Shown here: in pieces, positions 1 to 6,846 of the stretch
How the letters are laid out: each line of letters begins with the position of its first letter
Position numbering within the stretch: the stretch's first letter is position 1
DNA from: Lachnospiraceae bacterium UBA7481
GTDB lineage: Bacteria > Bacillota > Clostridia > Lachnospirales > Lachnospiraceae
Assembly: GCA_002478505.1 (NCBI GenBank)
Contig: DLOP01000177.1
Coordinates: 5,194-16,041, forward strand
Direction: 5' to 3'
DNA length: 10,848 nt
Notes under the pieces: generated by a model
The model's database searches: none
What the model was told of the DNA's origin: nothing
Seen by the model: only the letters and a program-made list of their open reading frames with translations
Made by a program: the position numbers and the translations under genes

Positions 1-22
1 TCAAGATGCCAGAGATATGATT
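1..22. repeat. Inverted repeat at window edge, partner of 281-302
   Basis: Bases 1-22 are the exact reverse complement of 281-302, 22 of 22. The match stops at base 23 (C against the required T) and runs to the first base of the window. The partner copy encodes the conserved SRCQRYDF segment of DnaX. The edge copy gives a non-family sequence in the dnaX frame. A fold-back or chimeric contig end is the likeliest cause. Confidence 0.85.
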
Positions 23-803
23 CGTCCTTTACAATTTTTCGCAGCAGCATGCTGAAAACTTCCGTATCAGTCGCGCCCAGCACGTCCAACGCCATATCAT
101 AAGTAAGCTCTTTTCCATAATGAAACGCAACGCACTGATCCAGCAGACTGAGCGCATCACGCATAGAACCGTCCGCCGCCTTGGCAATATATTTCAGTGC
201 ACGTTCTTCTACCGGTATTTCCTCAATTTTAACCAGTTCGCGCATCCGTTCCGTGATCGTATCAATGGATATCCTTTTAAAATCATATCTCTGGCATCTT
301 GATAAGATCGTAACCGGAATCTTATGCATTTCTGTGGTTGCCAGAATAAAGATCACATATGCCGGCGGTTCTTCCAATGTCTTAAGCAGCGCGTTAAATG
401 CCCCTCCCGAAAGCATATGAACCTCATCAATGATATAAACCTTATATTTGGCGTCTACCGGCGGATATGTCACCTCCTCTATGATCTCACGTATACTGTC
501 AACCCCATTGTTGGAAGCGGCATCGATCTCTATCACGTTCATGCTGTTACCTGCCGCAATCGCCTGACAGGACGGACATTCCCCACAAGGGTTGCCTTCC
601 TTGGGGTTCTGGCAGTTCACCGTCTTTGCCATGATCTTGGCAACCGTGGTTTTTCCTGTTCCTCTTGTTCCGATAAACAAGTAAGCATGGCCTACCCTGC
701 CGGTGATAACCTGATTTTTCAGTGTTGTTACAATATGTTCCTGCCCCCTGACGTCTTCAAACACGGTTGGGCGGAATTTTCTATATAAAGCCGTATATGA
801 CAT
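1..803 (-). CDS. dnaX: DNA polymerase III subunit gamma/tau, N-terminal part (cut by window edge)
   Basis: The clamp-loader ATPase of the replicative polymerase; its AAA+ motor opens the beta sliding clamp. The start MSYTALYRKFRP is the family hallmark. About 267 codons are present of a protein usually over 500 residues long, so the C-terminal part lies off the window. Visible motifs are Walker A GTRGTGKT (45-52), a four-cysteine zinc module (C64, C73, C76, C79), Walker B IIDEVH (124-129), sensor-1 ATTE (155-158) and the SRC arginine-finger motif (168-170). The ATG is 17 nt after the pfkA stop with a weak AGGG site 11 nt upstream, so it probably shares the pfkA transcript. The last seven or so codons (reading SYLWHL) do not fit the family and come from bases 1-22, an exact inverted copy of 281-302; treat them as suspect. 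Confidence 0.96.
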   Translation of the reverse strand, partial: MSYTALYRKFRPTVFEDVRGQEHIVTTLKNQVITGRVGHAYLFIGTRGTGKTTVAKIMAKTVNCQNPKEGNPCGECPSCQAIAAGNSMNVIEIDAASNNGVDSIREIIEEVTYPPVDAKYKVYIIDEVHMLSGGAFNALLKTLEEPPAYVIFILATTEMHKIPVTILSRCQRYDFKRISIDTITERMRELVKIEEIPVEERALKYIAKAADGSMRDALSLLDQCVAFHYGKELTYDMALDVLGATDTEVFSMLLRKIVKDESYLWHL

Positions 804-820
804 AATAAATAATACCCTAT

Positions 821-1894
821 TTAGTCTCCAAAGCAGATGCCAAGCATCTTCGCTTCCTTTACAATAGTTGCATCCGGAGAAACCATCTTCAGCTTGCCTG
901 CCACATCTTCCAGCGGCACTTTAACGATCTCCCTGTTCTTATAGCCAACCATGAAACCATATTCATCCTTCAGGATCAATTTGCCCGCCTCTGAACCAAG
1001 TCTGGAAGCAAACACCCTGTCATAAGGACATGGGGAACCGCCGCGCTGCATATGTCCGGGAACTGTCACCCGAACCTCAAGACCGGTCTTCTCTTCAATC
1101 AGCGCCGCCACCTCATAGGAAACACTCGGATGTACCCGCTTCTCCAGTTTCTTCTTATAATCTTTCTTGCTCAGCTTTGCATCCTCTGCAGAGATCGCGC
1201 CCTCTGCCACTGCCAGAATCGTAAATCTGCTGCCGGATTCCTCACGTTTCTTAATTGCAGAGATTACCTTATCAATCTTATAAGGGATCTCCGGGATCAG
1301 TATAATATCCGCACCGCTGGCCATACCGGCATTTAAAGTAAGCCATCCCGCCTTATGTCCCATGACCTCTACAATAAATACACGTCCGTGGGAGTCCGCC
1401 GTCGTATGGATACAGTCGATCACATTTGTCGCAATGTCCACTGCGCTCTGAAAACCGAATGTCATATCCGTACCCCACAGATCATTATCGATCGTCTTAG
1501 GAAGCGTAATGACATTTAATCCTTCTTTCCGGAGCAGGTTCGCCGTCTTATGCGTGCCGTTACCGCCTAAGATCACAAGACAGTCCAGGTTTAATTTATG
1601 ATACGTATGCTTCATCGCCTCAATCTTATCTACGCCATTCTCATCCGGCTCTGTAATCGTCTTAAACGGAGTTCTGGAACTTCCAAGAATGGTGCCGCCT
1701 TTTGTCAGGATACCGGAAAAATCCCTGCTGGTAAGCATCCTGAAATTGCTGTAGATCAGTCCCTTGTAGCCGGATAAAAATCCGAAGATCTCCACTTCTT
1801 CCTTGCTGTTGTGCAACGTCTTTACGACGCCTCTCATCGCCGCGTTAAGCGCCTGACAGTCGCCGCCACTGGTAAGCATACCGATTCTCTTCAT
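821..1894 (-). CDS. pfkA: 6-phosphofructokinase, mixed-substrate group (phosphoryl donor ATP or PPi uncertain)
   Basis: Cytoplasmic glycolytic enzyme that phosphorylates fructose 6-phosphate to fructose 1,6-bisphosphate. At 357 residues it is longer than the roughly 320-residue E. coli PfkA and fits the group III/mixed-substrate type. Motifs seen are the N-terminal loop TSGGDCQALNA (8-18), donor loop GGNGT (110-114), catalytic PKTIDND (132-138), VMGHKAGWL (177-185) and PGHMQRGGSPCPYDR (279-293). The donor loop has Gly where classical PPi enzymes have Asp (like ATP enzymes), yet Lys133 sits at the position where PPi enzymes carry Lys and E. coli carries Gly; Asn also replaces the usual Asp in GGDG. 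The donor therefore cannot be read from sequence. The ATG has a strong AGGAGG site 8 nt upstream (1903-1908). dnaX follows 17 nt downstream. Confidence 0.95.
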   Translation of the reverse strand: MKRIGMLTSGGDCQALNAAMRGVVKTLHNSKEEVEIFGFLSGYKGLIYSNFRMLTSRDFSGILTKGGTILGSSRTPFKTITEPDENGVDKIEAMKHTYHKLNLDCLVILGGNGTHKTANLLRKEGLNVITLPKTIDNDLWGTDMTFGFQSAVDIATNVIDCIHTTADSHGRVFIVEVMGHKAGWLTLNAGMASGADIILIPEIPYKIDKVISAIKKREESGSRFTILAVAEGAISAEDAKLSKKDYKKKLEKRVHPSVSYEVAALIEEKTGLEVRVTVPGHMQRGGSPCPYDRVFASRLGSEAGKLILKDEYGFMVGYKNREIVKVPLEDVAGKLKMVSPDATIVKEAKMLGICFGD

Positions 1895-1932
1895 AGTTCA
1901 TACCTCCTGTATAATGATTTTTATTTTGATCC

Positions 1933-1987
1933 AAAAAAACTATCTTAGATACAGCGTCAAACCTATGACACTGCATACAAAGATAGT
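1933..1987 (-). terminator. Long hairpin plus T7 tract in the pfkA leader: intrinsic terminator or attenuator
   Basis: Read on the minus strand, an outer 8-bp stem (ACTATCTT / AAGATAGT; 1980-1987 with 1939-1946) encloses a 3x2 internal loop and an 11-bp inner stem (ATGCAGTGTCA / TGACGCTGTAT; 1966-1976 with 1949-1959, two G-U pairs). The apical loop is TAGGTT, and seven T residues (1933-1939) follow. This is the form of a Rho-independent terminator. It would stop minus-strand transcripts arriving from the lipoprotein operon. The outer 5' arm overlaps the pfkA -10 box, so RNA started there would carry only the inner stem and lack the full terminator. Confidence 0.6.
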
Positions 1988-1993
1988 ATAACA
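1985..1993 (-). promoter_or_regulatory. Extended -10 promoter of pfkA-dnaX
   Basis: Minus-strand TGTTATACT fits the extended -10 pattern TGnTATAAT with one mismatch. No good -35 lies 16-18 nt upstream, as is common for extended -10 promoters. The expected start is near 1978, giving a leader of about 84 nt before the pfkA ATG. The motif overlaps the 5' arm of the leader hairpin. Confidence 0.5.
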
Positions 1994-2049
1994 TATTTTC
2001 CCGATTAGTAACAGATTGAATGTTATTTCTTACAAATTTCAAATTTAAC

Positions 2050-2078
2050 TTGAAAATACACGGAATATCCCTTATAAT
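2050..2078 (+). promoter_or_regulatory. Sigma-A type promoter for tRNA-Ser
   Basis: TTGAAA (2050-2055), a 17-nt spacer and TATAAT (2073-2078) give a near-consensus vegetative promoter. Its expected start near 2085 lies about 45 nt before the mature tRNA 5' end. It fires away from the pfkA promoter. Confidence 0.75.
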
Positions 2079-2129
2079 CGGTTAAGTATGGAAGATTGTG
2101 CATCATATATCGCGTGATCCTTCCCATTC

Positions 2130-2221
2130 GGAGACGTACCGAAGAGGCCGTAACGGGACTGACTCGAAATCAGTTTATCGGTTTAAACACCGGTACGAGG
2201 GTTCGAATCCCTCCGTCTCCG
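2130..2221 (+). tRNA. tRNA-Ser (anticodon CGA, reads UCG)
   Basis: A 92-nt class II tRNA. The acceptor stem pairs GGAGACG (2130-2136) with CGTCTCC (2214-2220), with discriminator G at 2221. The anticodon stem ACTGA/TCAGT (2158-2162, 2170-2174) holds loop CTCGAAA with anticodon CGA at 2165-2167. A long variable arm with a CGGT/ACCG stem fits serine. The T arm is GAGGG-TTCGAAT-CCCTC (2197-2213). CCA is not encoded. No clear terminator follows on the plus strand; the 3' end of the convergent lipoprotein gene is 32 nt away. Confidence 0.96.
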
Positions 2222-2253
2222 CTATCCCGTCGAAACAGGTACATCCTGTGATC

Positions 2254-4254
2254 CTACTCATTTACCCCGTAGATCTCTACCAATTTCAATCCTAATTCTT
2301 CATAAGGAACCGTCACTTCGATTATTCCTGATGCATACGGACCTAAATGGTACGGAAAATACTCCACGACTACCCCATCTGCGCCAAGATACATTTGGCA
2401 GTCAAAACCGGCGTCCTTATAAACCGTTTCATATAAAGCGTCTTCTTCTGTCTCAAAGTAAAGAACACCGTTTTCACCCAGATAATCCGCTACAGTATAT
2501 TTTGCTGCCAGAGCGCGGAACTCATCCTCACTGACGCCTATCACATCCGCCATGCCAAGCTTTGCGCCATCCGAAAGATCAAACAAAAAGTGTGCCCGCG
2601 ATGGATAACCATGCGCGCCGCCGCTGTAATCATAACCGCTATAATCCGCCTCCAGACAGATCAGTTCACCGTCCTGCCCTTCCTTTTGGAAACGATACTT
2701 CGTTATACCATTTACTTCCTCCTCAAGCGTTATTCGGTTGGTATAACTGTCGCAGAGATGTTCCCCTGCCGTCCCGGCAGTCTGATAAGTTCTAAGCCGG
2801 TCCTCCATGGATGTTCGGATACCGCCCAATTCTTCTGCCAAGGCTTCATTGATCAGGTCTATAACAGGATCCCCGCCCCCGTAAAGCTGTATATCCTCTA
2901 TATAATATTCATAGATCAACTCCCCACAGTTTTCGCATCGATAATTATCAGTGGCACACGTTATCTTACCCATATCAAAAATACCATGATATTCATCCAC
3001 TACATCAAGTCTTGTCAGCCCATGCGCTTCATCTGACAGACCACAGGAAAACCACCACAAATTTTCTCCATCAAAATCCATATAATAACAGGCATCTCCC
3101 TCTACGGTAAATCCCGCAACGCCGTTGTTCCCTTCCCTTTGATACGGCTGCCCGATAATGTCCACTGTTTCAAACAGCAGCTCCTCACTGCCATCCGCAT
3201 CATACAGATTGCAGCAATAGAAGAAATACTGATTCTGATTAAACGCAACATTATTATATCGATAGAAATAAAAATATCCATCCCTCATGTCAAGATATGA
3301 GCCATCCGACCACACATAAGTTCCTTCCTTCACATCCGAGCCGTCCGCAAAAGTCCCTTCAAGGTCATAGATAAAATAATACCATCCGTCCTCATCCACC
3401 GCACGCCCTACACCAAACAGAAGTCTGCCGTCCGTCCCCTTTATATTGATGATCTTCGGATCGATCTGCCGCTCCCAGAGGATACTGCCATCCACAGCAA
3501 CGGCACAGACCTTCGCCTCCTCCTGCTTCCACGCCAGCAGTCTGTCGTATGCATTCAATCCGGTAAACAGATCTCTGGCATCACCGCAATACAGATACCC
3601 CTGATTATACAGATCCATCATCGTCATACAAAGCGTATCCTGTGACTTTGCAAAACTGCCGTCCGGCTGCTGTTCAAAACAGTACGCACACAAGTTTCTT
3701 GCGCCCTCATTTTCCTCATAAAGATAATAGATCATATACAGTTTACCTTTATAATACCCAAGCAGCTCTCCTGATATGGACGACGGAAACACATCCACTT
3801 CCTGTGCTGTTCCTAATGCCGGAAACACATTCATTTCCTGCTCTGCACTTGATATCGAACCTGCCAATTCCAACTCAAAACCAGCCGTAATAAAAACATT
3901 TTCACCGCTGACAGTGCCCGATATGTCACTCTTTCTATTCACCGCATTCAATGTAAATGGCATATGCCCTGTCTGGTCATTCCCCACCGCCGCAGCATCA
4001 CAATATGTCAAAACAAAAAGCATATCTGAAGAACCGGCGGCTCCGACGATTGTTTCACCTTCCTCTGCACGGTAAACAAGGCTGCCTCCATTGACCACAT
4101 CGATCACAGTCCTATCGGAGTATGCATAGGCAGAAGCTTGTCCACCTCCTGTCTGACCGGCTGCATCTCCCTCTGTTTGACCGGTTTCATTTTTGCAACC
4201 ACATAATAATAAAAACGAGATCAGTATCAACGCTATCTTTTTGTATCCCAACAT
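2254..4254 (-). CDS. Large surface lipoprotein with C-terminal DUF3298 (RsiV-like) domain
   Basis: A 666-residue secreted lipoprotein. A basic-hydrophobic signal peptide ends in lipobox LLCG-C, with Cys20 the probable lipidated residue, followed by a Gly/Gln/Thr-rich linker. Residues of roughly 50-430 are rich in aromatic and acidic residues with repeated YYF/WYYF strands, perhaps a beta-propeller-like fold; I do not recognise a named family there. A cysteine cluster follows (C433, C440, C443). The C-terminal ~200 residues resemble DUF4163/DUF3298, with SGGAHG at about 544-549, FDLSDG, and the closing pattern YFPYHLGPYASGIIEVTVPY. This domain is known from the anti-sigma factor RsiV and from PdaC-type envelope proteins; no partner sigma factor is seen here. 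The ATG has GGAG 6 nt upstream (4261-4264). It lies 79 nt after the HD-GYP gene. The ligand and role are unknown. Confidence 0.88.
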   Translation of the reverse strand: MLGYKKIALILISFLLLCGCKNETGQTEGDAAGQTGGGQASAYAYSDRTVIDVVNGGSLVYRAEEGETIVGAAGSSDMLFVLTYCDAAAVGNDQTGHMPFTLNAVNRKSDISGTVSGENVFITAGFELELAGSISSAEQEMNVFPALGTAQEVDVFPSSISGELLGYYKGKLYMIYYLYEENEGARNLCAYCFEQQPDGSFAKSQDTLCMTMMDLYNQGYLYCGDARDLFTGLNAYDRLLAWKQEEAKVCAVAVDGSILWERQIDPKIINIKGTDGRLLFGVGRAVDEDGWYYFIYDLEGTFADGSDVKEGTYVWSDGSYLDMRDGYFYFYRYNNVAFNQNQYFFYCCNLYDADGSEELLFETVDIIGQPYQREGNNGVAGFTVEGDACYYMDFDGENLWWFSCGLSDEAHGLTRLDVVDEYHGIFDMGKITCATDNYRCENCGELIYEYYIEDIQLYGGGDPVIDLINEALAEELGGIRTSMEDRLRTYQTAGTAGEHLCDSYTNRITLEEEVNGITKYRFQKEGQDGELICLEADYSGYDYSGGAHGYPSRAHFLFDLSDGAKLGMADVIGVSEDEFRALAAKYTVADYLGENGVLYFETEEDALYETVYKDAGFDCQMYLGADGVVVEYFPYHLGPYASGIIEVTVPYEELGLKLVEIYGVNE

Positions 4255-4298
4255 TTATTTCTCCAACCTTTGCTCCCTGTTCCCAAAATTAAGTTCCA

Positions 4299-4307
4299 AA
4301 TATAACA
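4299..4307 (-). promoter_or_regulatory. Possible extended -10 promoter for the lipoprotein gene
   Basis: Minus-strand TGTTATATT matches the TGnTATAAT pattern with one mismatch and closely resembles the pfkA motif. It lies about 45 nt before the lipoprotein ATG, between it and the HD-GYP stop. No convincing -35 is present. No terminator separates the two genes, so read-through is also possible. Confidence 0.35.
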
Positions 4308-4333
4308 CTGCGCATAAATCGAATGCGGCTTCT

Positions 4334-6565
4334 TTAGCTTTCGATCAAACTGTGTACGATCTCCTTTAATTCGATCGGAAGAAACGGCTTCGTCAGATAA
4401 TCACTCATCCCTAACGCATTGGCTCTTTCTATCGTCTCGAAATCTTTGTCAGCCGACATGAAAGTGGCAACAACGTCAATATTCCTCTTTCTGACTTCTT
4501 CCATAACCTCAAAACCGTCCATATCTGGCATCTTAATGTCCAGAAGAAGCAGATCGACCCTCTCCTCCTCCAGGATCTTCAACGCCTCATGACCCTCATA
4601 GCTATACAAAATCGTATACATTGGTTCATCCCTTAGGATATATTGTACAATCTTAATATAGACCGGCTCATTATCTACGACCAGAATCGTCCTTTGCAGG
4701 GAATCCGTCTGCTTCATCTGATACTCCTTGTCTTCGTCGATCAGCGCGAGCATATGTTCTGCTATGACAGGATCAAACTGCGTGCCCTTTCCCTTGACGA
4801 TCTCCTCTCTGACAAGATACTGCGGAAGCGCTTTACGGTAGCTTCGGTTGCTCGCCATAGCGTCATACGCGTCGGCAATTCCTATGATCCTTGCTATCTG
4901 CGGAATATTCTCTCCCTCCAGACCATTGGGGTATCCTTTGCCATCATACCGTTCATGGTGATATTTTGCTCCGACGGAGATCTCCTCGATCGAAGAAATC
5001 TCCTTTAAAATATGATTTCCGGCAATCGTATGCAGTTTGATATAGTTAAATTCTTCTTCCGTCAGTTTTCCGGCCTTATTAATGATCTCATCAGGAATCC
5101 TGATCTTTCCGATATCATGAAGAAGACCTGCCATATAGATCTGTTTCTTTTTTGTTTCATCCAGCCCCATACGCTCTGCCAGCATACGGGCATACTCCGC
5201 CACACGTCTGGAATGTCCGCTGGTATAACGATCCTTTGCATCCACAGCGTTACTCAGCGCTTCTATCGTCTCTGAAAGCATTTTCTCCGTCTGTTCCTGT
5301 ATCTTGCGAAGCTCTCCTGTCTTCCGTTCTACCTCCAGCTCCAAAAGCTTTTTCTTATCAAGTTCTTCCTCCTGACGGTTCTCTACGATTTTATGCACAT
5401 ACCCCCATATCATAATCAGACCGTAAATCAACATCGACCATCTTCCAAAAACGGCAAGATCGGGGTATCTTCTTATCAGGAACATAAGCAGATCCGCAAG
5501 GCTGCCCACAACCATTAAACCTATCGCCGACATTTCTATCGGTACTCCGTGAAAAGACTGCTTCTCCGCAAAAACCGTCGTCAAAAGTTTTTCCCTGCTC
5601 AATTGATATAGAATAAAGCCTGCGCACATGATATTCAAGAGCAGCGATATCCAAGTAAGCTGAAAGAAACCGACGATATTCGCCAACTGCAGGATAAACT
5701 GCAGCACAATGTTGACAATGCAGACCCCTGATAATATCTTATATACCCTATTCTTACCAGATTGCCTCTTCTGCATTTCATACGCAAGCAAAAGAATCGG
5801 CACACACATCATATATGCATAAACAAGATAAGAACATGCCGCCTGACCGCCCGACCAATGACCTGGCGACCGGAGAGATAACAGTCCCGTTTCTACGGCA
5901 TACGCCAATGCTGCCCAGAAAAGCAAAACCCCCACATATACCATGCCATCTGTCGGTTTTTTGGAAAGCTTCTGCATCCCTGCAAGAAGCAAAATAACTA
6001 TCCCCTCGATCAGCAAAAGCAGGCTGCATACCAGGATGGGCAGCCGCTCACCTATTACCTGCAATATTGCCGTATCACGTTCTGCGATCCGCATCCTTTC
6101 AACACAGGCGGCCGCATCAGCATATGGCGATTTTACCTCGATCTCCAGATATCCATCCCCCTCCTCCGGAAGTTCCACAAAATGGATCGCACTCCCGGGT
6201 GAACGCAGAAGAAAGCTCTTATCTCCTCTGCCAAAAGAATAGATTTCCGTTCCATCCATACGGATCAACAGCTCTTTTCCCGCAGATATAAAAAACAACG
6301 TCCTGCCCATGTATTCCGCCGGTATCTGCCGTTCCAGGATCAAAGTTTCCCCTGCCGCGCTGTTCCAGCGGTAAGGAAGCTCCTCGATCGGCGCTTTCCC
6401 ACCCCTGCCCGTACTCGTCCATCCCACATTAAAGTCAATGATCTCTCCTCCGGTCAGCGAAGCGTCGGCCCCATTAAAAAGGATGCCCACGAGCAGCATT
6501 ATCACCATATGAAATAATATGATCCCGCCTAAAATCTGCTGATTCTTTTTCACCTGTACTGTCAA
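4334..6565 (-). CDS. 7TM membrane sensor with HD-GYP phosphodiesterase and C-terminal receiver domain
   Basis: A probable cyclic-dinucleotide (c-di-GMP or cGAMP) phosphodiesterase at the membrane. From the proposed TTG start (743 aa): membrane anchor ~11-30; extracytoplasmic domain ~31-185, resembling the sensor part of 7TM-DISM receptors; seven hydrophobic helices ~190-385; coiled coil ~385-432; HD-GYP ~430-610 with H451, HD 483-484, HHE 536-538 and GYP 544-546 all intact; receiver ~625-743 with D631/E633, phospho-acceptor D676, S704 and K726. The receiver follows the output domain, the reverse of the common REC-HD-GYP order. Start: the frame stays open to an ATG at 6751, but those 62 codons lie over the smr gene. 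TTG at 6563-6565 follows the smr stop by 16 nt and has AAAGGG 4 nt upstream. GTG at 6551-6553 is the alternative and lacks a well-placed Shine-Dalgarno site. Confidence 0.92.
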   Translation of the reverse strand: MTVQVKKNQQILGGIILFHMVIMLLVGILFNGADASLTGGEIIDFNVGWTSTGRGGKAPIEELPYRWNSAAGETLILERQIPAEYMGRTLFFISAGKELLIRMDGTEIYSFGRGDKSFLLRSPGSAIHFVELPEEGDGYLEIEVKSPYADAAACVERMRIAERDTAILQVIGERLPILVCSLLLLIEGIVILLLAGMQKLSKKPTDGMVYVGVLLFWAALAYAVETGLLSLRSPGHWSGGQAACSYLVYAYMMCVPILLLAYEMQKRQSGKNRVYKILSGVCIVNIVLQFILQLANIVGFFQLTWISLLLNIMCAGFILYQLSREKLLTTVFAEKQSFHGVPIEMSAIGLMVVGSLADLLMFLIRRYPDLAVFGRWSMLIYGLIMIWGYVHKIVENRQEEELDKKKLLELEVERKTGELRKIQEQTEKMLSETIEALSNAVDAKDRYTSGHSRRVAEYARMLAERMGLDETKKKQIYMAGLLHDIGKIRIPDEIINKAGKLTEEEFNYIKLHTIAGNHILKEISSIEEISVGAKYHHERYDGKGYPNGLEGENIPQIARIIGIADAYDAMASNRSYRKALPQYLVREEIVKGKGTQFDPVIAEHMLALIDEDKEYQMKQTDSLQRTILVVDNEPVYIKIVQYILRDEPMYTILYSYEGHEALKILEEERVDLLLLDIKMPDMDGFEVMEEVRKRNIDVVATFMSADKDFETIERANALGMSDYLTKPFLPIELKEIVHSLIES

Positions 6566-6581
6566 CCAACCCTTTCTAAGA

Positions 6582-6836
6582 TCAATACTCACGCAGAACC
6601 AGCTCAGTGATCCCATCATTCTGTCCCGGCGCAATACGGAGGATCTTTGGTTCTCTTCCATAGCCAAATTCTTCCCGGATTGCCGTTTTAATACGGACTC
6701 CGCCATGATATCCATGAATGATCCTGATCCGGTATATATTCTTCTTCGCAATATTTATTTTCTTCTGAATGGCATCTACCGCTTCCTCTGTCCTCATACC
6801 ATGCACATCCAATTCCATGATCCCGGTCAGTTCCAT
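6582..6836 (-). CDS. Stand-alone Smr-domain protein
   Basis: An 84-residue protein that is almost entirely one Smr (small MutS-related) domain: LDVHG (9-13) near the N terminus, then IIHGYHGG, matching the family HGxG motif, and a C-terminal G-x-ND-G-I-T segment matching the usual GGDGVT. Smr domains are nucleic-acid binding and some are endonucleases. In large proteins they sit at the end of MutS2; here the domain is alone, shorter than many free-standing Smr proteins. The ATG at 6834-6836 has AAGGGGG 5 nt upstream, overlapping the stop of the preceding gene (10-nt gap). The HD-GYP gene starts about 16 nt after its stop, so the three are probably one operon. The substrate is unknown. Confidence 0.85.
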   Translation of the reverse strand: MELTGIMELDVHGMRTEEAVDAIQKKINIAKKNIYRIRIIHGYHGGVRIKTAIREEFGYGREPKILRIAPGQNDGITELVLREY

Positions 6837-6846
6837 GATATCCCCC

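Noticed and set aside
1845..2042. 65-residue minus-strand frame over the pfkA start
   Set aside because: It runs through the promoter and leader hairpin and overlaps pfkA in a different frame; it has no Shine-Dalgarno site or recognisable motif.
2236..2249. ACAGG/CCTGT hairpin after the tRNA as its terminator
   Set aside because: It has a 5-bp stem and no T run follows on the plus strand.
2098..2295. Plus-strand 65-residue frame
   Set aside because: It is the tRNA-Ser gene read as protein plus the convergent gene's 3' end.
4308..4330. CGCAT/ATGCG hairpin after the HD-GYP stop as a terminator
   Set aside because: It has only 5 bp and no T tract on the minus strand.
6566..6751. N-terminal extension of the HD-GYP protein to an ATG at 6751
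   Set aside because: It would overlap nearly two thirds of smr in another frame, reads as non-hydrophobic low-sense sequence before the membrane anchor, and no Shine-Dalgarno site precedes the internal ATGs near 6619.
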